Source of the DNA: Fidelibacterota bacterium
GTDB lineage: Bacteria; Fidelibacterota; Marinisomatia; Marinisomatales; JAADGP01
DNA: 44,899 nucleotides
Assembly (NCBI GenBank): GCA_027021785.1
Contig: JALUTR010000180.1
Location: 1 to 44,899, forward strand
Reading direction: 5' to 3'
Shown here: in pieces, positions 37,937-44,899 of the stretch
Numbering within the stretch: the first letter of the stretch is position 1
Layout of the letters: every line of letters starts with the position of its first letter
Made by a program: the position numbers and the translations under genes
Notes under the pieces: generated by a model
Seen by the model: the letters and a program-made list of their open reading frames with translations, nothing else
The model's database searches: none
What the model was told of the DNA's origin: nothing

Positions 37937-38745
37937 TTTATTTCCTGCCGTTTACTTTGGGGAACAAAAGTCATGAGTTTTTCCCGAATAAGAAGCGGGT
38001 GCTCCTTGGCATGGATACTGATGATTCCTTCCACGATTATATTCTTCAGCATCAGTTCCTCTTCGGATTTGCGTTTCAGCTTGCCCCCAATGGGCAGAAA
38101 CACAAGATTGGATAACAACACACCGTAAAAAGTCGTAATCAGGGCCAACCCCATTCCGCTTAACAACTCGGCGAATTTTTTGGCTACGTCAAACTCGATC
38201 GTGTCTACCGGGCTCCCACTCCCCCCGGAGAAATTATTCATCATTATAATCAATCCCATAACGGTTCCCAGCATTCCGAAAGCCGGCGCGTATGCGCCCA
38301 TATAGAAGAAAATTTCCTGTCCATTGCTATGGCGACGCACAATATTGTTCAATTCCAGATTGAGATATGTCCGGAGCCGACCGGCATCGCGTTCGTTAAT
38401 GGCCAGTTCAATTCCATTCCGTAAAAATTTATTGCTGATTTTATCCAGATCAGCTTCCAAAGACATAATCCCTGATTTCCGCGCCTTTTCCGCTTTTTCC
38501 ACCAATTCGTCAATCCAGTCCTGATAGCTGTAGTCCTCATCGGTAAATACGTTTTTTAATACCTTAAACAGGCCCAATACATTCTTAAGCGGGTAGTTCA
38601 CCAGCGTTGCCGCAATGGTACCACCCAATACAATCATAATCGAATTAAAACTGAAAAACCAATACAAATCACCACCACCACGCCAAACTCCGACACCAAT
38701 AATGCCCAGACCGGCAAGCAAACCAATGGCTGTTCCAAAATCCAT
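37933..38745 (-). CDS. MotA/PomA-like stator protein 1
   Basis: A 270-residue four-helix membrane protein, paralogous to the one at 35533-36363. Its N-terminus is MDFGTAIGLLAGLGIIGVGV, followed by IMIVLGGTIAATLVNYP, a cytoplasmic domain with the KSGIMSLEADLDKI and RHSNGQEIFFYMG stretches, AYAPAFGMLGTVMGLIIMM and GMGLALITTFYGVLLSNLVFLP. The start and spacing resemble PomA of the Na+-type stators, but ion type cannot be decided. It is first in a minus-strand operon with its MotB partner, the small exported protein and the second stator set. Confidence 0.93.
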   Translation of the reverse strand: MDFGTAIGLLAGLGIIGVGVWRGGGDLYWFFSFNSIMIVLGGTIAATLVNYPLKNVLGLFKVLKNVFTDEDYSYQDWIDELVEKAEKARKSGIMSLEADLDKISNKFLRNGIELAINERDAGRLRTYLNLELNNIVRRHSNGQEIFFYMGAYAPAFGMLGTVMGLIIMMNNFSGGSGSPVDTIEFDVAKKFAELLSGMGLALITTFYGVLLSNLVFLPIGGKLKRKSEEELMLKNIIVEGIISIHAKEHPLLIREKLMTFVPQSKRQEIK

Positions 38746-38916
38746 AAAAGTTCCCCGAATTAATTTAGTGGTGTGAAGTTATCGACTCCGCCGGTGGAAG
38801 GTCAAGCGTTCTCACATAACTTCCATGTTGAAATTTAGACCGCAGGAATATATATTCATCCGATTGTTTATCCTATAGCATAGTCTTTAACGGTAACAAA
38901 TATAAGGTACAATATT

Positions 38917-40305
38917 ATGAAATACCTATCGTGTATGTTCATTTACCTTGTGCTGAACTGTCATCTTTTCGGACAGGTTATCGATTCCTTTAGTGACGGT
39001 GATTTTTCCACAAATCCGGTCTGGACAGGTGAGACTGATTCGTGGCAAATCGTTACCAGAGCAAGTTCCGGTCCGAATGCGTCAAACTCATACACCCTGC
39101 GGCTTAACGCGCCGGATGATAATTCCACTTCCCAGTATATCGCCACTCAAAAATCCGGTTCCTGGGGAAGCGAGCAAACCTGGGGTTTTTGGTTGGGCCG
39201 AAGATCTTCCTCACCCGCAACCTCCGGCAACCACAGCGTGGTCTGGCTCTGGGCCAATGAATCCAACCTGGAATCCGCCACAGTGGACGGATATCGCATC
39301 CGGTTCGGCGACAGTTCCGGCGACGATGAAATTCTTTTGCAGCGCGTTGACAACGGTAACGCAACCACGATCCTGGCGTCCTCGGGTCCCGTCACCAACG
39401 GGTTGGATGATATCGGGTTTTTAATCCGGGTTACCCGGAACAGCGGTTCCGTCTGGACCCTTTTCACCTCGCAGTTGCCTACCGCCAGCGGCGAACTGTT
39501 CGGGGCTACCACCATTCCGAATGCGGACAACACCTCGCTTAATCAAGGCAATGTGACCGATAACACGTACACCTCGTTTAACAACGGTTATTTCGGGTTT
39601 ATGGCGATTCACACAACCAGTTTAACCGCGCGGCAGGGGGCCGAATTCGACCAGTTGTATTTCGATCCCAACAGCGATTCCTCCTTACCCGTCGAATTAA
39701 GCTTTTGGCGGGTCAGCAATAAAAACTCAGCGGTAATTCTTGATTGGGCCACCGAGTCGGAGATCAACAACCTGGGCTTTATGATATACCGCCGGCTGGT
39801 TGCCGGCGACCGGTACCCGTCGATTTCGCAAAGCGACTGGATGGAGATCGCCGGTTACAAAACCGATCCGGAATTGAAAGGGCAGGGATCGGTAACACAC
39901 CGCACCCGTTATTCTTTCAGTGATACGGATGTTCGCCCGAACCTCACCTACCAATATCAATTGTGCGACGTGGATTACTCCGGTAACGTGACCAACCACG
40001 GAACGAAAACCATTGTCGTTAAAAACAAATCCATTGTCTGGGGCATTGCTTATCCCAATCCTTTTAACCCGGATCTCCGGCTGCCATTGCAACTCGATGA
40101 GCCGTCTCCGGTTGCGGTTAACGTATACGATCTCCGCGGAGGCCATGTCGCATCGCTGATCAATCAAATGCTTTCGGAAGGAAGGCACACCATTAACTGG
40201 GACGGGACAGACAATCGTGGACTCCCGGTTCCCGCCGGCGTTTATTTTATCCGGCTACGGAGCAAATTCGACACAAAAACCCAAAAAGTCGTATTAACCC
40301 GTTAA
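38917..40305 (+). CDS. Secreted protein with C-terminal type IX-style sorting domain
   Basis: A 462-residue protein with a signal peptide (ending CHLFGQ, mature from ~residue 21). Residues ~22-245 look like a lectin/LamG-like beta sandwich (TWGFWLGRRSSS, YRIRFGDSSGDDEILLQRV, NGYFGFMAIHT). Residues ~255-370 are a Fn3-like domain (VILDWATESEINNLGFMIYR). The end from ~375 is the FlgD-Ig-like sorting domain, starting IAYPNPFNPDLRLPLQL and ending with AGVYFIRL. It is probably surface-attached, perhaps glycan-binding. It converges with the rhomboid gene, the two stop codons overlapping at 40302-40305. Confidence 0.82.
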   Translation: MKYLSCMFIYLVLNCHLFGQVIDSFSDGDFSTNPVWTGETDSWQIVTRASSGPNASNSYTLRLNAPDDNSTSQYIATQKSGSWGSEQTWGFWLGRRSSSPATSGNHSVVWLWANESNLESATVDGYRIRFGDSSGDDEILLQRVDNGNATTILASSGPVTNGLDDIGFLIRVTRNSGSVWTLFTSQLPTASGELFGATTIPNADNTSLNQGNVTDNTYTSFNNGYFGFMAIHTTSLTARQGAEFDQLYFDPNSDSSLPVELSFWRVSNKNSAVILDWATESEINNLGFMIYRRLVAGDRYPSISQSDWMEIAGYKTDPELKGQGSVTHRTRYSFSDTDVRPNLTYQYQLCDVDYSGNVTNHGTKTIVVKNKSIVWGIAYPNPFNPDLRLPLQLDEPSPVAVNVYDLRGGHVASLINQMLSEGRHTINWDGTDNRGLPVPAGVYFIRLRSKFDTKTQKVVLTR

Positions 40306-41120
40306 TCCTTTTTTTCCTGTTCCCGGGATAATTTTTGGCTGGCGCTGTACAGATCCGCTTTTTCTTTTTCCGTCAAGCCTTCATACCCTACCCGGTTAAT
40401 TTTATCCAACAGCCGGTCGATTTCTTTTTGCAACTCCCTTCTTTTCTCCAAACGCCGTTCTTCCCGCAGGCTTTTTAAATCCACAACCCGTCGACGGAAA
40501 GCAATCTTCAGATCGCGCCATTGCTGATCAGACCGTAAATATAAATAACCGACCAACATACCGGACAGATGCGTCAAATTGCTGATTTTCGAAGTGGTAT
40601 CGAAAGATGAGAAAAATGCCAAAGCCCCGATCAGGAACACAAACCATTTTACTTTGACAGGGAACAGAAAATAGATGTACACCGTCCGGTTCGGGAACAT
40701 TAAACCGTAGGCCATCAGGATGCCGTAAATTGCTCCGCTTGCGCCTATCAGGATAGCATAAGGATTGGTAAGATTGAACAACAGCCAGATCAACCCCGAC
40801 CCGATACCGGTGATAAAATAATATTTCAGAAATGATTTTCGACCCCAAATCATTTCCAGTTCCGATCCAAACATCCACAACACAAACATATTAATGGCAA
40901 CATGCCAAAATCCGCCATGGATAAACATATAGGTTACCGGCTGCCAGACCATTGGGAATACGGTACTAGCGGAAAGCCCGAATACTCGTGTCAAAACAGG
41001 AGCCAGCGTCCGCATTATATACAAAACAATGTTTATGCCGATCAGAATTTTTATCGCGTCGGTAAAGACCCGGGGTTTCCAGGAAAATTGTCCGTATTCC
41101 GATTGAAACTGGTAGCGCAT
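40302..41120 (-). CDS. Rhomboid-family intramembrane serine protease
   Basis: A 272-residue protein with six hydrophobic segments over residues ~20-190 and a basic coiled-coil C-terminal tail (RREERRLEKRRELQKEIDRL-like). The catalytic Ser is in GASGAIYG and the catalytic His in NLTHLSGMLVGYLYL. FIHGGFWHVAINMFVLWMFG carries the conserved His-Asn of helix 2. It cleaves membrane proteins within the bilayer; the substrate is unknown. It follows the papain-fold candidate gene on the same strand with 1 nt between them. The charged tail is an extension compared with GlpG. Confidence 0.92.
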   Translation of the reverse strand: MRYQFQSEYGQFSWKPRVFTDAIKILIGINIVLYIMRTLAPVLTRVFGLSASTVFPMVWQPVTYMFIHGGFWHVAINMFVLWMFGSELEMIWGRKSFLKYYFITGIGSGLIWLLFNLTNPYAILIGASGAIYGILMAYGLMFPNRTVYIYFLFPVKVKWFVFLIGALAFFSSFDTTSKISNLTHLSGMLVGYLYLRSDQQWRDLKIAFRRRVVDLKSLREERRLEKRRELQKEIDRLLDKINRVGYEGLTEKEKADLYSASQKLSREQEKKD

Positions 41121-41121
41121 C

Positions 41122-41979
41122 CTAATTCAGGTATTTTAACCGACGAACTTTAACACGATTCTTTACATTCATCAAGGGTGTCATTGCGCTGGGCGGCGCT
41201 TCCGGTACCATCAACTGTGGCATCCGGAAAATCGACACCTTTAGCTTCGGATCCTGCTGAAGGGCATAGGCCGCGCTCACAAACAGATCGCGGGGAAAGA
41301 TTCCTTTAATCCGGTCATAACCCAAAGCGTTCAAGCCGTCGCGAATGATGGTCGCGCAACTGCGGGTGAAAAAATTGAAATCAGCATACTTCTCCGGCCG
41401 TTTCGGATTGGGAGGTGTGTGTTTAATACGGTCCAGTTCGTCATGGTAGAAGGCCTTCAGTCGGTCGGTATCAATTCCTTCCACGTGTGCAACATGGATT
41501 GTACGCATGAAATTCCGACCGAACTTGTCGTAATAGGGGCGACCGTTCTCCTCTTCGACGAATTTGCCGGTTGTTGGGGACGGGGCAAACTCACCCAACG
41601 CCGGCCGGTAAAAATATTCTTCCTTCGTCATCGCCTCGTTTTCATTCGCCAAATGGGAAAAATTGAAAATCTCTCCGCAGATGTTTATCGCCGTATGTCC
41701 AAAAGCAGAAGCCCAATACTTTACTAACCGTTCGTTGTAATAAAGTTCCATGAAGGGCGTTTCCGGCAATGGATCGTCGGGCCACATGATTACAATGTGC
41801 GCTCCCGTCTCGTAATCGCGCTGCGGAATATGTCGCGCCAAAACCGGTTTTCCCGACCAGTGTTTAATGTAACCCTCCCAGATACGATCTTCTTCCAGGT
41901 AACGTTCTCCTCCCGCGCCAAGAAGATAGGATTTTTCATCTTTTACCGTCAGAATCCCCCTGTATACACTTCCCTCCAT
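41122..41979 (-). CDS. Candidate circularly permuted papain-fold (NlpC/P60-LRAT/DUF4105-like) protein
   Basis: A 285-residue protein without signal peptide. The N-terminal ~55 residues resemble a small beta domain. A possible catalytic His is in SAFGHTAINICGEIFNF, and a possible catalytic Cys follows ~110 residues later in FFTRSCATIIRDGLNALGY. His before Cys is the order in permuted papain-fold enzymes, and the SCxTxxRDxL shape resembles DUF4105/LRAT-type motifs. Such enzymes act on amide or thioester bonds. No firm family match is recalled. It lies between recO (1 nt) and the rhomboid gene (1 nt) and is probably cotranscribed. Confidence 0.6.
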   Translation of the reverse strand: MEGSVYRGILTVKDEKSYLLGAGGERYLEEDRIWEGYIKHWSGKPVLARHIPQRDYETGAHIVIMWPDDPLPETPFMELYYNERLVKYWASAFGHTAINICGEIFNFSHLANENEAMTKEEYFYRPALGEFAPSPTTGKFVEEENGRPYYDKFGRNFMRTIHVAHVEGIDTDRLKAFYHDELDRIKHTPPNPKRPEKYADFNFFTRSCATIIRDGLNALGYDRIKGIFPRDLFVSAAYALQQDPKLKVSIFRMPQLMVPEAPPSAMTPLMNVKNRVKVRRLKYLN

Positions 41980-41980
41980 C

Positions 41981-42667
41981 TCAGGTTAATATTTGTTTTA
42001 TTACGGAAAACGATTTCAAATTTTTCAAACCCTCAAAATGGTATTGCAAATATAAAGACAGATATTCACTAATTACTTTTCGGTCCCTCGCAGTAACCGT
42101 AACCTTCGGCAATGATTCCAGCGTTCCCCGCTGCAAACCATTCAGAATTGTCCTACTGTTGGGTCCCGAATAGGGATCCGGGAGCCGCAGCCCCGGGAAA
42201 TCACGTTTCTCAAAGTCCGGCTGAAAGCCGAGAATTTTTAACAGTTGTATTTCGTAGTGCCAAAAGACAAGATTGAGCTGTTCGGAACGGTCATTAAAGG
42301 TTCGTAAGGTTTGGACCAATTTATCGAACAAATCCCGGTGTGGGTCGTGATCGGTTACCGTCCTATCGGTGAGTTCTATTGCGGCCAGACTGTACGTGAT
42401 TTTCTTCAAATCGTCACGAATCCGGGGCCAGGTTTCAACAAAGCCGGCTTTCGATATCGTTTGCAACTCCCTGGTTTCTTTATAATAAAATATCAGGTCC
42501 AGATAGTTCGCGGGCTGGAAATAGGCCGCCAGCGGAGCTTTTTTCCTTCGCGCCCCGCGAACCAGCAAATTGATCTTACCCATTTCCCGCGTAAAACAGC
42601 GGGTGGTCAAACTGGTTTCACTATAGGGGAAACTCTTAAGGACGATGGCCGGTGTCTGGACAATCAT
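41981..42667 (-). CDS. recO: DNA repair protein RecO
   Basis: A 228-residue recombination mediator that helps RecA load on SSB-covered DNA. The ATG at 42667 gives the normal start IVQTPAIVLKSFPYSETSLTTRCFTREMGKINLLVRGARRKK (OB-fold); the longer frame to 42772 adds a leader without conservation. The helical C-terminal domain has YSLAAIELTDRTV and NLVFWHYEIQLLKILGFQPDFE. The zinc-binding cysteines found in many RecO proteins after GFQPDFE are absent here, as in several other lineages. The stop is next to the downstream gene. Confidence 0.9.
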   Translation of the reverse strand: MIVQTPAIVLKSFPYSETSLTTRCFTREMGKINLLVRGARRKKAPLAAYFQPANYLDLIFYYKETRELQTISKAGFVETWPRIRDDLKKITYSLAAIELTDRTVTDHDPHRDLFDKLVQTLRTFNDRSEQLNLVFWHYEIQLLKILGFQPDFEKRDFPGLRLPDPYSGPNSRTILNGLQRGTLESLPKVTVTARDRKVISEYLSLYLQYHFEGLKNLKSFSVIKQILT

Positions 42668-42845
42668 GGGAACCTTTGCAACTCCGTCCCCCCATTCCGA
42701 ACCGTTACTTGTTCCTGCAAACCGAACGCCTCCTTCCGATCCGTGATGAATGACCGCTCCTCCCCGCGCCAATCAACCCGTTATTATCATATCCGGTTGC
42801 TTCCGGGTTATTTAACGCTCATCCTGTTCGGAAAATTTTTTCAGA

Positions 42846-44315
42846 TTAATAAGCCTTAGCGAAAATTACCTCGTAGCGGGCCGGTTTTCCACTGTAAATA
42901 CAGGTCAGCCCTTCCGGGTTTCCGTCAAAAGGAATACACCGAATGGTGGCTTTCGTCTCCTCTTTGATTGCCGACTCCGTCTCTTCCGTACCGTCCCAAC
43001 CGCAACGGACAAAGCCCCCCTTGTTGGCAATGACATCGCGAAATTCCTCATAGGAGGTTAACCGGTACGTATTTTTTTCGCGGAATGCGAGAGCCTGTTC
43101 GAACAATTCCCGCTGTATGTCATCAAGCAAGGCCGGCACGATCTCACCCAACCTTTCTTTGTCCACCACGGTTTTTTCACCCTTGTCCCTTCTGGCCAGG
43201 ACGACCTTATTGTTGGCCACATCCCGGGGACCGATTTCCAATCGCAACGGCGCGCCTTTCATTTCCCATTCGTTAAACTTGAATCCCGGGGAATTGTCGG
43301 TCCAGTCTTCATGAACCCGGATTTCCTTTGCTTTGAGTGTCGCGACAATCGGCGCCAGGAATGAACGAACCGCTTCGCGATCGTCGTCGCTGCGGAAAAT
43401 GGGGACAACCACGACCTGATATGGCGCTATTCGCGGGGGCAACCGCAATCCTTTATCGTCTCCATGGGCAAGAATGACGGCTCCGATAAGCCGCGTACTT
43501 ACGCCCCAACTGGTCGCGTAAACGTACTCTTCCCGGTTTTCGCGGTTTTGAAAGGTAACATCAAATGCCTTGGCAAAGTTTTGTCCCAAATTATGGGAGG
43601 TTCCGGCCTGGAGCGCCCGCTTATCGCCCATCATGGCCTCGATGCACACGGTTTTTTCCGCCCCGGCGAATTTTTCCGATTCGGTTTTTACACCGGTAAT
43701 TACCGGAATTGCCAGGTAATTTTCCGCCAATTGTCGGTAGACCTCCAGCATTTTCAATGTTTCTTCTTCCGCCTCTTCAGCCGTGGCATGGGCGGTATGG
43801 CCCTCCTGCCATAAAAATTCGGTGGTTCGTAAGAAAAGGCGCGTTCTCATTTCCCAACGCACAACGTTGGCCCACTGGTTAATCAGTAACGGTAAATCAC
43901 GGTATGACTGGATCCATTTTTTGTACATGGACCAAATCACCGTCTCCGAAGTCGGGCGCACAATCACTTCTTCCTCCAGGCGTGATTCCGGGTCTACGAT
44001 AATATCCCCGTCCTCCGTAGCCTTCAAACGGGTATGAGTAACGATCGCGCATTCCTTGGCGAACCCCTCCACGTGGGCCGCTTCCCGCGCAAAAAACGAC
44101 TTGGGGATAAACAGCGGGAAATAGGCGTTGACATGCCCGGTTTCCTTAATCATGCTATCCAGGCATTCCTTGATATTGTCCCACAACGCAAACCCGTACG
44201 GTTTAATCACCATGGTCCCTTTCACGGGACCGTAATCGGCCAGTCCGGCCCGGCTGATTACTTCGGTGTACCAGGCAGCGTAATTTTTTGATCGGGGAGT
44301 AATTCCTTTAGACAT
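42846..44315 (-). CDS. proS: Prolyl-tRNA synthetase (short, archaeal/eukaryote-like type)
   Basis: A 489-residue class II synthetase that charges tRNA-Pro in the cytoplasm. The N-terminus runs [41 protein letters not shown]. The class II motif 2 region is [24 protein letters not shown], motif 3 is [21 protein letters not shown], and the anticodon-binding domain carries WDNS-like [30 protein letters not shown]. The length and the absence of the editing INS insert show the archaeal-type form, common in several bacterial phyla. The frame ends in KAY, the C-terminal Tyr expected for this form. Confidence 0.97.
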   Translation of the reverse strand: MSKGITPRSKNYAAWYTEVISRAGLADYGPVKGTMVIKPYGFALWDNIKECLDSMIKETGHVNAYFPLFIPKSFFAREAAHVEGFAKECAIVTHTRLKATEDGDIIVDPESRLEEEVIVRPTSETVIWSMYKKWIQSYRDLPLLINQWANVVRWEMRTRLFLRTTEFLWQEGHTAHATAEEAEEETLKMLEVYRQLAENYLAIPVITGVKTESEKFAGAEKTVCIEAMMGDKRALQAGTSHNLGQNFAKAFDVTFQNRENREEYVYATSWGVSTRLIGAVILAHGDDKGLRLPPRIAPYQVVVVPIFRSDDDREAVRSFLAPIVATLKAKEIRVHEDWTDNSPGFKFNEWEMKGAPLRLEIGPRDVANNKVVLARRDKGEKTVVDKERLGEIVPALLDDIQRELFEQALAFREKNTYRLTSYEEFRDVIANKGGFVRCGWDGTEETESAIKEETKATIRCIPFDGNPEGLTCIYSGKPARYEVIFAKAY

Positions 44316-44543
44316 AAAGTTTCCTTTTTTTTAACCGCAGTAATTTTGGTATTAATATCCGATAAACCCTACGGGCGATCCGAATACTAAGCATTAAAAC
44401 CGGTAATTTTAACCGAAAATAACCGACGGGAAAATTAGCGGGGATCGGAAGGGCTTTCCAACAGAAAGGTTTGGCTTTATGTAATGATTCATCTGTCCAA
44501 AACGTTGATCTTGAATTTTTATCAGAATTGATTGTATAAAAAA

Positions 44544-44567
44544 CCCTGCCGGTAATAGCCGGCAGGG
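44544..44567 (-). terminator. Hairpin upstream of the IS4-type transposase
   Basis: CCCTGCCGG (44544-44552) pairs perfectly with CCGGCAGGG (44559-44567) with a 6-nt loop. On the minus strand it is followed by six T residues, so it would stop leftward transcripts; on the plus strand no T-run follows. It may lie within the left end of the insertion sequence, whose boundary cannot be set because the right end is outside the window. Confidence 0.6.
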
Positions 44568-44604
44568 CGTATCTTTCCATTGGAAAAATATTTGGAGGAA
44601 AGAT

Positions 44605-44899
44605 ATGATAAATGTAACACTATTTGGACAAATAATAAGCAAATTAGATCGCTATTCATTTAAAAAGATTGTTGGAAAACATCAATCCGACAAGCACCAC
44701 AAAGGAATTAATAGTTGGACGCATCTCATTTCCATGTTGTTTTGTCACTTTTCAAAGGCCAACTCATTACGCGAGATCAGCAATGGTTTGCGCTCCGCAA
44801 CCGGCAATCTGAATCATTTAGGGATTTCCCTTGCGCCCAGCAAGTCTTCTTTATCGTATATCAATCAGCATCGCCATTGGGAAGTGTTCAGAGACTATT
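44605..44899 (+). CDS. IS4-family transposase, DUF4372 N-terminal domain (cut by window end)
   Basis: The frame from the ATG at 44605 is open to the window edge and gives 98 residues. It begins MINVTLFGQIISKLDRYSF and continues with HKGINSWTHLISMLFCHFSKANSLREISNGL and the LAPSKSSLSYINQHRHWEVF segment, the well-known DUF4372 start of IS4-type DDE transposases. A GGAGG ribosome binding site is at 44594-44598. The catalytic domain lies outside the window, so intactness is unknown. It is not part of the proS transcription unit. Confidence 0.88.
   Translation, partial: MINVTLFGQIISKLDRYSFKKIVGKHQSDKHHKGINSWTHLISMLFCHFSKANSLREISNGLRSATGNLNHLGISLAPSKSSLSYINQHRHWEVFRDY
44605..44899 (+). mobile_element. 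Left part of an IS4-type insertion sequence (boundary not determined)
   Basis: The element is recognised only from its transposase N-terminus. The left terminal inverted repeat should lie within roughly 44316-44604, a 289-nt stretch without another gene, but without the right end it cannot be matched. The true left limit is therefore upstream of the coordinate given. Confidence 0.6.

Noticed and set aside
34154-38745. Zorya-type defence system (ZorA/ZorB are MotA/MotB-like)
   Set aside because: No ZorC, ZorD or ZorE-like helicase or nuclease gene is adjacent, the MotA-like proteins lack a long cytoplasmic tail, and the neighbours are housekeeping genes.
34154-38745. Flagellar motor operon
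   Set aside because: No flagellar structural, switch or chemotaxis gene lies in the window, so the names motA and motB were not assigned.
44308-44580. Minus-strand 90-residue frame before proS
   Set aside because: It has no recognisable motif, runs through the hairpin at 44544-44567 and overlaps the proS start; probably not coding.

Overview
The window comes from a Gram-negative, outer-membrane-bearing bacterium of the FCB superphylum. Two secreted proteins end in the 'YPNPFNP' type IX secretion-style sorting domain (2687-7000 and 38917-40305). There are outer-membrane beta-barrel-like proteins, an archaeal/eukaryote-like short ProRS, and a PomA/MotA-PomB/MotB-like cluster with no flagellar genes in view. 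A Calditrichota, Marinimicrobia, KSB1 or Ignavibacteria-like lineage fits, but the sequence alone does not decide between them. I see no rRNA, tRNA, CRISPR array or prophage. One insertion-sequence transposase is cut by the right edge.

Layout. (a) 1-7056: secreted and surface proteins: the tail of a propeller-like protein, a full paralogous lipoprotein, an unknown secreted protein, and a 1437-residue beta-helix/TPR protein with a C-terminal sorting domain. The first part of this block is clearly AT-richer than the rest. (b) 7198-11863: an O-antigen ligase/polymerase-type membrane protein with C-terminal TPRs, overlapped by a lipoprotein serine esterase. (c) 25391 down to 12175, minus strand: a long housekeeping run, in transcription order outer-membrane protein, HhH/beta-barrel protein, N-acetylmuramoyl-L-alanine amidase, murI, folC, rho, a stand-alone Cas6b-like RAMP protein, an aspartate aminotransferase, rpmE, a YqhQ/DUF1385 protein, prfA and prmC. 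(d) 25770-26316: two paralogous ~70-residue membrane proteins with strong ribosome binding sites and hairpins around them. (e) 26474-32303: a surface-polysaccharide cluster (three glycosyltransferases, a Wzx-type flippase, a FemAB/GNAT-like protein). (f) 32507-34143: eno followed by ftsB/divIC, which appears to start on CTG. (g) 38745 down to 34154: two MotA-like and three MotB-like genes with a small secreted protein between the pairs. (h) 38917-44315: a sorting-domain protein, a rhomboid protease, a permuted papain-fold candidate, recO and proS. (i) 44605 to the end: an IS4-type transposase.

The points most worth following are three. First, the second stator locus has one MotA with two different MotB proteins, and one of these has lost the ion-carrying transmembrane aspartate (Ser instead), which suggests a heteromeric stator. 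Second, a Cas6b-fold protein lies between rho and an aminotransferase gene, with no CRISPR locus nearby and no histidine in its folded core. Third, ftsB has no ATG, GTG or TTG start but has a well-spaced GGAGG before a CTG overlapping the end of eno.
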